Below are positions 1 through 13,272 of a stretch of 64,000 bases of DNA, piece by piece. Positions within the stretch are counted from its first letter, which is position 1. Every line of letters starts with the position of its first letter. The DNA lies in NCBI GenBank assembly GCA_002633025.1, contig NMRB01000231.1:88228-152227 (forward strand), in the 5' to 3' direction. A model generated the notes under the pieces. It was not told where the DNA came from, made no database searches, and saw only the letters and a program-made list of their open reading frames with translations. A program made the translations under genes and the position numbers. The DNA is from Notospermus geniculatus (taxonomy: Eukaryota; Nemertea; Pilidiophora; Heteronemertea; Lineidae).

Positions 1-210
1 ATCAAACAAACCGTTCAGGAAAGTCGGGATGTGAAGGAAAGTGCCCCACCCACTTCCAAGAAAGTCAAAAGGAGCAAGGATGTGGCAAAGCCAAAAATTC
101 CAGCAGATCAGGAGGCGGCCAAGGTTGAACCACTCGCTCAACATCTGCCGCCGCTACAACCAGCCCAAGAATTCCCTGAAGATGATATGCCGACAAAGAT
201 CAATGTCTGA
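1..210 (+). CDS. 3' terminal coding segment of an unrecognised gene (partial)
   Basis: An open frame runs from the first base of the window to a TGA at 208-210. The 69 readable residues are low in complexity: a lysine-rich stretch (SKKVKRSKDVAKPK) is followed by a proline- and glutamine-rich stretch (PLAQHLPPLQPAQEFPEDD), and the protein ends in PTKINV. This looks like a disordered C-terminal tail with a basic patch that could serve as a nuclear localisation signal. No domain is visible, so I cannot name the protein. Whether position 1 lies inside an exon cannot be told. The frame is not supported by homology, only by its composition and by the noncoding character of what follows. Confidence 0.45.
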   Translation: MKQTVQESRDVKESAPPTSKKVKRSKDVAKPKIPADQEAAKVEPLAQHLPPLQPAQEFPEDDMPTKINV

Positions 211-1160
211 TGATAGATGAGAAAGGGCAACTGGATTAGGTTTTCACTGAATGGAAGAAATAATCAGAATTGTTCAGTGGAGCCGACAGAGGCACAACCA
301 CTGTTATTTCGTCCAATGGTTGGAGGGGTTTTGGTTGTTGTTTGTTAGGCTTAATTCATACTTCACATGCAATCAAATTCAGCAATGGGAACTGTAACTT
401 TGAAAACAGGGACTTGTGGTTTTATCAGCAGCAACTGTAGAATTTGTCTGTCGGCTGCAAGAAATTGTTATTTGTTGAATGTGGCACTCAGAGGCTCATG
501 CATGATTTTGGCCTGTACGGTATACAATGTTTCAAGTGTTAGCTCCAAGCTAAAAATTATCTGCAAACGCAATTGTAAAGAAACATTTTACCTAATGTTA
601 TGCATTTTTTGTTGATTTTTTGTTGATTTTCTATCTGTTTTATAAAGAATGAAGTTGTATTTGTATCTTCTTTAAACAAAAAAGTTATATTGATTAAATA
701 ATGTCAATCAGTTGTTCATTCATGTGCATTCACCTTGCTCATGGCTTTGGGGTTCTGCAACACCCATTCCGCATAATGCATCGTGTGAAATTGGCTAACC
801 CCTTCCTACAAGGGAGGAGCCAAGTCTTTACCTGAACTCCGTGAAGATGGTGACAGCCAAACCCAGAACTCCCCAATGAATTCTGAATTGGAACATTCGT
901 TCGGTTTGTTTCCTGTTCCACAGGCTCATTTCACAACCAAACTTGAGTTACAGGGTGATCTGCATGGACAGACACCATGACCAACTACATTATTTCTGCT
1001 CTTGATACATCGGAAGCTGTAACAAGGAAGGAAGAAGTTAACTCCCGTCTTGGAAAACCAAGCAACACATTGGCAAGATAGAAATGTAGATTTGTAGCAA
1101 TTTCCACTTTACTCCAAGTAACACAGCAAAGAATCGTACATCAATCAAGCAAAGCAAGGA
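211..1160. other. Noncoding stretch between the partial gene and the RPS13 3' end
   Basis: It is AT-rich and has no convincing coding frame. The part up to about 700 may be the 3' UTR of the upstream plus-strand gene; T-rich sequence and an ATTAAA-type hexamer near 690 fit that but do not prove it. The short frames at 367-615 and 739-921 look like chance. Confidence 0.5.
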
Positions 1161-1166
1161 GTTGTA

Positions 1167-1184
1167 TTTATTTATCAATTTATT
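1167..1184 (-). promoter_or_regulatory. Candidate poly(A) signals of RPS13
   Basis: On the minus strand two AATAAA hexamers occur (read on the plus strand as TTTATT at 1167-1172 and 1179-1184). They lie about 45-60 bases past the RPS13 stop codon, which suits the very short 3' UTRs of ribosomal protein genes. Confidence 0.6.
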
Positions 1185-1228
1185 TTCCTTTCATTACAGA
1201 TTTCTGTACAGATAAATACCAGCCTTGT

Positions 1229-3352
<2,124 letters not shown>

Positions 3353-3367
3353 GATGGCGATTTTTGT

Positions 3368-3376
3368 GAAAGGAAG
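3368..3376 (-). promoter_or_regulatory. 5' terminal oligopyrimidine (TOP) tract of RPS13
   Basis: On the minus strand the sequence CTTCCTTTC lies 16 bases upstream of the RPS13 start codon. Ribosomal protein mRNAs normally start with C followed by 5-14 pyrimidines, which couples their translation to mTOR signalling. I infer that transcription starts at or near 3376, giving a 5' UTR of about 24 nt. Confidence 0.65.
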
Positions 3377-6300
3377 AACCCGGATGGAGCTCGTTGTGGT
3401 AGTTTCAAGACTCCGTTATTGCCGGAGATCACTCCAACCTCCTCTCCCGAAGACACAAACCGAGTGTCTCCCCTTCGGATAGTTAGGCCTAGGCCAACAG
3501 TGGAAGTTTGAAACTGCTTTAGATTTGTGAGGGCCGCGTTCATGGAGGGAGAGGTTTGGGGAATTTTATTTTTATACAACGTGACCGTGAGAGAATATCG
3601 AGGTGAAAGGACCACAGGTCAGGCCTCCTGAATCATCTTTCATTGAGTAGGCCTATTTCAGGAAGGCAAACCTTCTCCAAGAAAGACGAATATGCAAAGT
3701 TGCAACTCATGATAGTTGTCTGCAGGAAAAATGTATCAAGTCTGAATGAAATGTATCAAATCCAGAATCGATCTTGATTGGCTAGCAGAGTAGAATGACA
3801 ATTGTGGGAGAAATGAATAGAGAAATTCCTTTTTGATTTAGGCATTTAATGTTTATTTACATCTATATTAAATCCATGTCATTGGGCGGGCAAAGTATTA
3901 AAGTTGTAGTCAAAATATAGAGCATGACAAACCATCCAAAGGTGTTTGGTACAAATTGTGTAACAACAGCAAAACATTCAGAAACAAACAGATATACGAC
4001 ATAGTGGCCAAATAAACTTGCTATCTGGGACACTCCCAAATTTTTTATCTTGCCCGGTGGTGGATTAACAAAACATACACCTAACAAAAAATCACTTTGG
4101 GTATGGTATATGGGGAAATCACCACAACTCTATATTCTGAGGCCATAAATTCATACAGCTGTCTGACAAAAGCAGCACATACGTAAGTCATGTGAACTGA
4201 GTACAATAAACTGGAAAAACAAAGCAACAGGAATTTTTTTAGCCAAGTTACCCTTGCAATACCAGCAGCCCACAAAGTCCTCTGGAAAGACCAGTTTGTG
4301 GGGTTGGGGGACTATCAGGGGACCAAAGGGTCTACACACAATTTACTGACAACGTATACCTTGGAGAGGTCCCGTATTCCCTGTGGAAAGACTGACAGTT
4401 TTTAGAGACTGTAAATGTATTTCAATAAATTCTTTAAATACAAGCTTTTTATCTGTCAAAAATCACAAAAATAAAACAATAACCAGTGGACAACAAATTG
4501 GCAAAATAATATCCTTATTTCTGTACAAAATCTATTAATGTAGTCTCTCCTAGCTGATAACGTGAGCACCAAGTTTCCAATTAATTTTTAATTAATTTAT
4601 TAATAATAACATCAAACATCTCGTCCGTTACCCAACTTCAGTCCCACAAAAAATGTGCTCAGTCTCCATAACACATTAAATCAAGCACTTCCGCTAGTGT
4701 TTTTGTATGGGTTTACTTTAACTCTTTCCTCATCACCATAGGCCTACTCGTTAGGCATCATCATACCAGTATTCAGCTTCATTATCATTTGAATGCTCCT
4801 GTGGGATGGATTTGTGCAGACTGGCCTTTTGGGGTATGGGCGGATTTGGGCAGATTGGTGAGGAAAGGGTTAATGCCAATCCCGTAAAGGGATATGATCA
4901 CATCACTGCCACGACTAATGTTGTATTGTAAATGCAATTACACTTGAAAACAGACCATGATGTCACTCATGACATAAATCTGCGTCACTGTGCTCTGAAG
5001 AGGTTGATCAACAACAAAACACTTGTGTGCACCACATGATGACCTGGCTGTACAGTAAAATCATTATTTATTGATTCTACCACATTATGTGGCACACCCA
5101 GCCAGCTTAACATGTTCTTGTTGGTATACATCTGTTGCCAAATAGTCTGGAGAATACTTAACCAATGTTGAAGTTATTTCAAGAAACTTAGTTTTCCTAT
5201 GTTGCATATACATGTAGAGAAATTACACTGTTATATCATGAATAACAACAAACCAATTCAATACAGGGTGGCCAAAAAAAATGTTATACTTTAACTACTC
5301 GAAGCCCAAACCTGCTGATAGCAAAGGATGGACAATCTTCCTAGAAGAAAGAAGAGACCAAGATATTCCAGTTCGGTCCATTGGTTAGAGCCCCAGACCC
5401 TATTTGGTTTGGAACTGAGGGTAGTGAAGTATGCTTAGGCATTTTTTGGGGCTACCTTGTATAATACCACCAAAATAAATTTGTTCAGACGCCATCTCTA
5501 CTGAACTAAGTGTACAACTAAAGGTAATATCACTATGAAAAGTTCGGGCACTGTCACTGGGAAAATATGTCATTTTGAGAATTTTCACCATAACCTACTT
5601 TAACATCATGAACACTCACAAAATGTGAGAAAAATAACCCTATGAGAATATTTACAGGCATTGGTATAAGTTATTAAATCATTTAGTTTGTATTAAAATA
5701 GCAAACAGCAGTCCGTAACCTTGTAACTTCTGGTCTTCAACCTCCACAGAGAAAAAAATCTGTCAGTTTTCTAGCATCTAAGACTTTTTAACAATCATAT
5801 CATTGATAGAAAAATAGAGACAAAATGTGTCATTCCTAACTACTTAAACTATCGAAAGCATAAAAATATCAAACTTCATAGAGTTCATGTTATTCTGTAG
5901 GGAAATTGCAATTGTTTTCATTCTGCACCTTTGTTCTGAACCAAAGTGTTTTATGAAGGTTTCCCTCTGCAGACTTCATGATTCTATGCACTCAATGACC
6001 TTGTCCATACTTCCGCTGATGTTAAGTGACAATACCACCCTCAAAGAAGTAGTGTCATGCAATCAGACTCTTCCACGCTTGTATTTCTCGAAGGGAACTG
6101 ACTAAGGAATGGGTCGCCGCTATTTATACTTCTGGGGCAAAAATTCAAGGAAGGATTCAGTGTCTTACTGAGGAACACTTGGGAAGTTCAGCGTGGAATT
6201 AAAGTCCAATAGGACCAAGAAATAAAGTATGAAGATGTGCAGGCCTTGTAAGTTTCATGTAGGATCCACGATCTTCAAGTTGCTCCCCATATACTGACCA

Positions 6301-7163
6301 AACCTGTGTAAAACCCACATGAGTATAAAAGCAAAGTTGGAAGACAATAAACGCTGAATGTTCATCAATAAAATGACCTTCTGTACCTATATCTAGTTAA
6401 GATCTATAGAAAACAGTTCAATTTAAAATAGTTTTGGACTTTTGATACAGAATATGCAGTTGTAGCTCCTGTAGTCAGGAAATAGTGGAACTCAACACAA
6501 ATTACCCGGTACACAGAAAGGCATAATTTTAGCAGAAACATTAGGGAGCCAAGGACAAATTTTAACATGTCCAGTTGAATACTTTTATCAGAAGCTGCAT
6601 AACAGACCGACTTTCACTGTCACATTGTGGCTTTCAAATCCTACATACCAACACAAAAATTGATGGAATTAATAAAGGACTGCATGCCTGTGAAGGATTT
6701 TTCATGACTACCCCACAATTATGAAGATCAATGTGAAAGTGACATGGAAGTACATGTAGTGTAAAGATATCATTTGATAGACTTTAGGATAAGTTTCCCA
6801 GCTACCACCACCCCATCAGATTTGATGTCCCATCTATCCCCCATAGATATACAATGTACACACAAAGCTTATACACAGGCTGATACCGAAATTAAAATGG
6901 CAGGTCAACTTATAAACAATGGGCGGTATATTTATGTACAGCCTTAATCACAAGCAAATCATCTTCTTTTGATCGTTGAAAATCAAGAATAAAATGTTGA
7001 TAATTGGCTTCTGGTTCGGACTGTACCAGCAAAATGCAGAGCCACTGCTCTCTTAACCCATTAACTGCGGAATTAGTATTTTGCAAACAGCATCCTATTG
7101 CGGATCTAATTTCTGATGGTTCTGACTGCTGCACTTGATCCCTGCTGTAGGCATTGCTATAGC
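3377..7163. other. Intergenic region between RPS13 and the PTDSS2 3' end
   Basis: Mostly AT-rich sequence with no gene I can support. It contains one inverted-repeat element at 5262-5461. The 3' UTR of PTDSS2 probably occupies part of the right end: an AATAAA on the minus strand at 7164-7169 lies about 230 bases past its stop. The short frames at 3863-4339, 5400-5591, 5887-6105 and 6910-7298 carry no recognisable protein. Confidence 0.5.
5262..5461. mobile_element. Short inverted-repeat element with CAGGGTGGCC ends, copy 1
   Basis: The left end is TACAGGGTGGCCAAAAAAA and the right end is GGGGCTACCTTGTA, so the termini are complementary and abut TA. The interior contains the phrase AGAGCCCCAGACCCTATTT and, near the right end, GAAGTATGCTTAGGCATTTTT. 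Both are found again at 37757-38101, and the second also at 8131-8282. It is a nonautonomous element of a Tc1/mariner-type family judged by the TA flanks. No transposase is present. Confidence 0.75.
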
Positions 7164-7396
7164 TTTATTTGCAGTGTTGCGTATTGTTCTGTAGCAGACG
7201 CTAGCAAGGGGATTCCCCATATTACGGATTGTAACGTGGGAATATGTAGGGTGATAATACGTGGATGCCATATGCCGTACTACGCAATGTGAAGACACAC
7301 AGACGAGGACGTCATATGGTGTCCAACACAGTTAAAGGGTTAAACAACGTCTTTGTCAAGACTACATGTAAGTTTTTACATAACATAACTACATTA

Positions 7397-10300
7397 CTAC
7401 TGAGTGATTAATCTTGTTCTGTGGCGAAGTTTATTATTTTCTACGGGTTCAGCATCAGTGACATTATCATTTTTGTCACTTTTTGCGTCATCATCGTGAG
7501 CAAATTCATGTTTCAGGTCTGGATGGAGGATGACATGATCGCGTAAATCCCGTCGGATGTAGAACCTGTGAATGGTCCATGCTACCAACCCCAGCAATGC
7601 TAGGCACCAGAAGATGGCAACGGGCCTTGGAAGCGGTTTAGTGATCGTCTCCCAATCGAACTTCAAAATGACGAGTAGTTCCGTCAATATGATGGCAGTG
7701 GTAACCCACGCTTGACGACCAAATGACTTGCATTCCCTGAAAATAACAATTGTGTAATTATTTGTGGCCTGCTCCAGCAAAAACAGGCGCTTATCACAAT
7801 AGCGCCTGCTGAGAACTGAGTAGGCCTACAACTTAGACTGATGACCACAGAAATAGTTCCAGAATCGAGGTCCTACAAAGCATAACAGCTGATCTTAGAT
7901 TCATAAAATCACTTACTCATCATCAAGGAATTGGAAGAGTTCCCTCATCGAGACAGCACCCCAGAAAAGAATGAGGACCAAACGTCCAAGGCATAGGAAA
8001 TGCGGTGGTGGAATCCACAAGACGAATTTGAGGTAGAAGGTATTTAATTCGCCCAGGAGAAACTGTAGAAGAAGAAAGAAGTATGTTTGCTCTGAGTGGG
8101 AGGAGACCGACTGTATCGAACGCTTTGCTGCACAAAAATGCCTCTGGAGCTAAAACTACTCGACAAAATCAGGCATCTTGGTGTTATTTTTTCCTCCTAG
8201 AAAGATTCTCTGTCCATTCATACACTGCGTTGGTATTGAAGGTGGTGGAAGTATGCTTGTGCATTTTTCGGGCCACCCTGTATGTACGGGGACTTTAAGT
8301 GAGGGTTCAGGATACAACAATCAAGGTGGTGCTCCAGTAGTGTCTAAAAATAGCCCCTTTTTTAGGCTTGTTCAGCCAGCCATTCACCACTAATACAAAT
8401 GTGACTATGGTACTTGCCATGGCAATAACTCCCAGCAGCGCCAACCACCTTTTCAAACTGGCTGTGGGTCGCCAATCAAAGTCCATCCAACTGTAAGGAC
8501 TGAACTGTAATGCCAATCTCCTCAATTTACCCCTGAAAAATAATAGAGAAAAAACAATAACTCTACATGTCTCTGGGCAGAAGTATAGGTGTCCATACTA
8601 GAGGTGCCTTCTTGACAGAGGGATCCACAATGCGAGGTTCAACTCTATACCTGAGAACGATGACCCCACCTCAAGACTTACCTATAACTTGGAATATTCC
8701 ACAGTCCCTGCCAGTGATACGGTTTCATGGACAAATACTTCACTGTTTTCATACCAACATAGATCCCACCACCATTGCATATTAGGGCATCCATGATCCA
8801 CTGAAAAAATATTTCACATGAAGGTCACTATGTCCACACTGAATGTGTCATCCACTGAAAAAAATATTTCACATGAAGGTCACCATGTCCACACTGAATG
8901 TGCTATCGAACCCAATTCTCTCATTAAAGTTACAGTTTATGATTCAGTTACTGCATTTTTCAGAATGGTACAGTTGAATAACCCCAACCATCCTCAGCGT
9001 GACTTAAAAACGTCTACCACACAACAATTCATACTGCCATGTGTACACTAACCCTAAAGCTAACAAAGTATGTGTACTCACATGGTCCCACCAACACTCG
9101 CTGAAGTTGGGCAACTGATGTTCCAATGTGTACTCCAGGACTTCAAACATGATACTCAGTACAGTACACATCCAATAATCTCGCAAAATCAAAGTCTGAA
9201 ATGCAGAAATGTACAGGATACTGCACATGTGAATGCACCATGATCGCAGTTGTAACATCGCAGAGAAATTTTTCAAATTGTTCACTTACTTTTGCCCACC
9301 ATCCAATAAAATGTGAGATGACAAATCCATCCATTTTGTCCTGTCAAAAGAAAAGATATACCGTACATTATTATAATGATTGGTTACGATCAATATTGTC
9401 CCATCCAGTCACCCATCTTGCAACAACAGTCTCAAATCAGTCACCCGGACCATACCCTACGGCTGCATTACTTGGGTGGTGAGGGAACTTGACAACAGCA
9501 GAGCTGCCTGAGGAACGAACCGATAAGACGAGATGGGGCACTGAGTCCCATCCAAAGTGGAAGGCATAAGATGCAAACACAGCTGGGGTGAGAAGACCTG
9601 GAAAACAGGATACGAAACAAAGAGTTGTTGCTGGGGTAATTAGTGAGGCGTGGGCCATAAAGGGTATTCCAATCTACGATTGGAAATGGCTTTGATACTC
9701 ACCACAACATAATGGAAGGGTCCATCAGGATGACCAGGGTCATATATAGCACACGTTCCTCCATAGTCCTTTTCTGGAAGCGGTTTGCCTAAATCAGTAT
9801 CAATATTAGTCAGGAGTTGGCGGACTTCGTGAACGGACTGAAAGAAACGATAGTAAAAAGGTAAACAGTTGAGATATCAGTTATGTTCCCGTCAGCAGTG
9901 CTCGCCCAACATCAAACAATACCAAAACCGATGTCGCCAAGTCTGCGTTGGCTGGCGGAAAGATCCGTGGCGATTAGACCCCTGCCCTTGCGATACCGCC
10001 TGGTGTGACGACACTTTTTGTGAATGCCTCCTTGATGGCTGTTCACGACCACCAATACAAACTGTCAATAGGAAATACACTGCTCAACCCCCTCCCTTCC
10101 CAATTTGTCTGTTGCATCAGGTTTTGGTCTGCGCTTTCACAACATTTGCCACATCTTGATAACTAACAGAAGGGCCTCTGTAATTCCTAAAAGGCACCTG
10201 TCCATGAGAGGGTTTTCTCGTCGAAGTCGACTCACCATTGTTTGTTTCCTTATGACTTATGCTGAGACCTAAGATACGAACAACTGCTCATAGCTGAGTT

Positions 10301-13268
10301 GCCCATAGAGAACAACCAACTTGTGCAAGAAAACTCTCCTGTGGATAGGCCCCTATGTGAGAGTTTTCCTCATGCCAGTTGATTTTAAAATACCATTGCC
10401 ACAAAAATCAATGGCACAAACAACTGTGTGGAATTTCCTTTGGCTGAGTTGCCTGTAGAGAGCCAACTCTTGTGAAAAAACCCTCTAGATCAGACTGGAG
10501 TGAGTCCGTTGACATCCAGATGTAAACCCACCATGATTACATCATCACAAATTGTGTAATGAATCAGGTTTTGTAACAGTCAAGCTGTTTATAGCAGTTT
10601 CCATGGAAATCCACAAGAAAACGGTCACTGTGAACCATCATTCAATTAACGCATTGATGAAGTTTTATTTACAGTGGTTACCGTACTCATTTTTCACCCC
10701 TGGGACTTCACCTGAATATCATATTACAACAGTCTCTACTGTGGCAGATGGGGGAGGGGTTAGGGGATCCTGTATGATTTTGGCAGGAGGAGGATGCCAA
10801 AAATACATAAAATGCCATTTCACTGAAGCCCTTTATTTCAAATCTTACCTGGAATAGCAAATATATGAGCACTAGCTCGTACACAATACTAAGGCACAGC
10901 ATAAGTCTCCAGAAAGCTGAAAAAATTGAGAACAAAATACAAAATTCAAAAACTGAATAAGTGCTAACAGAATTACAAGAAAGATTTGAAATGAAATGGT
11001 CAATGGACCATATGCTCACCTCATATAATTAACTTCCATTGGAATTTCCCTATCAAATGTGTAACTGTCAGGTGTGGAGGCCATGTTCATTGTAATACTG
11101 GGCGGCCCAAAAAAATGCACAACATTTCCACTTCCCAGAGCCCAAAACTAGCTGAAGGGTGGATGAATGTCGTCCATTCTGAATCATCAACCCTGGCCCC
11201 ATCCCACATCCCTTGATACCTAGCCTCCTACCCCTGACCCCCAAAGCCTACTCCTCAAGGTGTGTCAGGATTAACTCAGAGAATAAAATATCTTAAAATA
11301 CGATGTTTAAAAAAGTTAATTACACATGCTGTTTTGAAAACTTTATATTATAGAAATGACATATTGATCGCTGACAAAACAACATCAAGAGTGAAACTGA
11401 CATGCTCAATGGAATCACAGAATGCGTAATGACAAATCTTAGAATGTTAAAAACGATACTGAACAAGTTTTACAGACAAAACAAAGTTCTTGGCTGTCAA
11501 AACAACATTTTAGGAGTCCAGGAGTATGGTCGACGTACTTACCAGGATGTGGCCTCTTAAACGGTCCATCGGGTGTCTGGGTAACTCCAAGAAGAAGGAA
11601 GGCAAGGATACAAGCAGTAATACCTCTGAAATTAACAAAGGAATGCAATACGTATAAATACGTATAGAGCTTGTGCACATGACGTCATCACGGAAAAAGA
11701 CGCCATCTTGACGGTCAAATTTGACGTCATACGACATCGGCGACCCACGTGGTGCGCTTTGTCGTCAATGCTTCAACCATGACGCGACCTACACGTGGCG
11801 CACTTTGTCGGGGACGTCATAATGAGCCGCTGCACAAGCTCTATAGAAGACAGTTACCGGTACATGTATTGCACTCAGCCAGAATATGGAAAGGTCTGAA
11901 GTCCAGCTAGAATAATATATGGAAAGGTTTGAAGTCATTGACTCCGTGCAGCCAAAATATGGGAAGCCAGGAGGTAGTGTGCGAAGGCCACATATTGTCC
12001 TGAGTGAGCCATCAAAAATTAAAACACCAAAGACTCCATATCAGTGTAAATTATCACGAAAATAATCAAGATTCTGCTGTACAATTAATAATAGAGCTGG
12101 TACCAAATCATGTCCAATCCATCATTGTTTATTTTTAGGTGCACATATTATTTTTAGACTACCAATTTAGAACATGTACGGGTAGCCAAACAACAGATAC
12201 ATGTACTAAGTGATAGGAAGTCATTGATCAAGGATGGACTGTGCAACAATGGCCAGTACAGTGGCACAAAATCGGCTCAAAGTCAAAGGCAATACATGAA
12301 GATGGGAGGTCCACAGAGGTGGCCTCCGGACTGGAGGTGGAGGCCAATGGAGGTGGCCTCTGATGGCACTAGTCTAAAGACTCCCATTAAAGGGTACTTG
12401 ATCTGAAAAGTAAAAACAAGACAAATTTCTTACCGTTTTGCATTATAATTTGCATCTAATGTGGGAGCCTCAAATATGGCAACGTACACCAATATAAAGC
12501 TGAATATCACAAGGACTGTTAGAGTGTGGGCACGCCTGGAAATGACAAATTTACAAGAGATGAGAAATCTGACCAAAAACAAAATCCTTTTCCTGCCCAC
12601 AGATTCAGAACTTTCGAACTAGGATGGCGAAAATTTGGCAACTTTGTCAGCGACAGGGCATCTTTTTTTTGTTTTTCAGGTCACCAATAAACCTGGGCAT
12701 TTGAAATGTGCGGTTGTTTGTGATACATGATATAGGGCATGTACATGTAGGGTGGCCCAAAAAGGTTTTTTTTGTTTTTCAGGTCACCAATAAACCTGTG
12801 CATTTGAAATATGCGGTTGTTTGTGATACATGATATAGGGGATGTACATGTAGGGTGGCCCAAAAAGGTTTTACCGACGCCTGTTGCAGTTGCGTGCACG
12901 CTGCCTAGTGTAGATGGCAGTACCAATGGTATTTTGGAGAACAATTAAAATGCTGATTTCATTTTCAGGCAGACGAAAACCAACAAGTGCTCAGCCAAGT
13001 TTTTTAAACACAAAATTGTGAAAACTATTTTAAGCGTTGGGCAATCACACACACAGTGTAGATGGTANTTCTGCTGGAGTGGGTCACTATGACAACACCC
13101 ATTGGATATTCCTTACCAAAAATATGTCATCGTCCCATCATCATAGATGTCTTTGTCCTTGTTCTTTTCCCATTCCCAGTCATGAGCGGTCAGCGTCGTC
13201 CTACGACGCTCAGGTTCTTCGCTCCCTTCTGACACATGGCCATTCTCGGAGGACCTCTGGCCAGGCAT
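7397..13268 (-). CDS. PTDSS2: Phosphatidylserine synthase 2, eleven coding exons
   Basis: PTDSS2 makes phosphatidylserine in the endoplasmic reticulum by exchanging the ethanolamine head of phosphatidylethanolamine for serine. Coding exons on the minus strand: 13117-13268, 12434-12535, 11543-11625, 10849-10916, 9703-9837, 9290-9340, 9082-9195, 8682-8800, 8418-8532, 7917-8062 and 7397-7736. Phases fit and the sum is 1425 nt (474 aa; human 487). The N-terminus is acidic and basic, then [11 protein letters not shown] leads into several hydrophobic spans (about residues 52-70, 86-102, 114-135, 304-329 and two in the last exon). The family signature [15 protein letters not shown] falls near residues 222-236. 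Other conserved blocks are [15 protein letters not shown] and [11 protein letters not shown]. Intron 9 has a GC donor. A TTTTTTTCAG acceptor 4 bases before the ATG suggests an unlocated 5' UTR exon. The match is clearly closer to PTDSS2 than PTDSS1. Confidence 0.95.
8131..8282. mobile_element. CAGGGTGGCC-end element, copy 2 (right half only)
   Basis: The right end reads GGGCCACCCTGTA at 8270-8282 and is preceded by TGGTGGAAGTATGCTTGTGC. The left part matches the middle of the 37757-38101 copy (GCTAAAACTACT ... CAGGCATCTTGGTG). The left terminus is missing. It lies inside PTDSS2 intron 9, the intron with the GC donor. Confidence 0.7.
8804..8908. repeat. Two-copy tandem duplication of about 54 bp
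   Basis: The phrase ATTTCACATGAAGGTCAC followed by TGTCCACACTGAATGTG occurs twice in direct succession, starting near 8805 and 8860, immediately upstream (in gene sense) of PTDSS2 exon 8. The copies are nearly identical. Confidence 0.75.
9893..10016. repeat. Dispersed inverted-repeat family with GCGATACCGCCTGGTGTG end, copy 1
   Basis: This block (AACAATACCAAAACCGATGT ... GGCTGGCGGAAAGATC ... GCGATACCGCCTGGTGTG) aligns with 25137-25240. The complementary terminus CACACCAGGCGGTATCGC occurs at about 28282. It is a partial copy with one end preserved, in PTDSS2 intron 4. Confidence 0.55.
11101..11170. mobile_element. CAGGGTGGCC-end element fragment (left end only)
   Basis: The sequence GGGCGGCCCAAAAAAATGCA followed by a CCACTTCCC phrase and CTAGCTGAAGGGTGGATGAA matches the left end of the 37757-38101 element. 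No right end is seen. It lies in PTDSS2 intron 3. Confidence 0.5.
11663..11845. mobile_element. MITE with TATAGAGCTTGTGCA ends, copy 1
   Basis: TATAGAGCTTGTGCA at 11663-11677 is matched by the exact complement TGCACAAGCTCTATA at 11831-11845. The interior carries TGACGTCATCA, CACGTGGTGCGC, CACGTGGCGCAC and GACGTCATAATGAG. A second copy is at 62055-62286. No transposase is present. It sits in PTDSS2 intron 2. Confidence 0.85.
12671..12872. repeat. Two tandem copies of a 103-bp unit
   Basis: Copies start at 12671 and 12774 with the phrase GTTTTTCAGGTCACCAATAA and end in GTAGGGTGGCCCAAAAAGGT. They differ at only a few positions. Each unit ends with a word that resembles the CAGGGTGGCC element termini, so the array may derive from one such end. 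It is in PTDSS2 intron 1. Confidence 0.85.
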
Positions 13269-13272
13269 TGTA

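Noticed and set aside
7397-13268. PTDSS1 instead of PTDSS2
   Set aside because: The YDDGT...FFW-type N-terminus, [10 protein letters not shown] and FSPYSW blocks and the overall length fit PTDSS2 better. A search against both would settle it.
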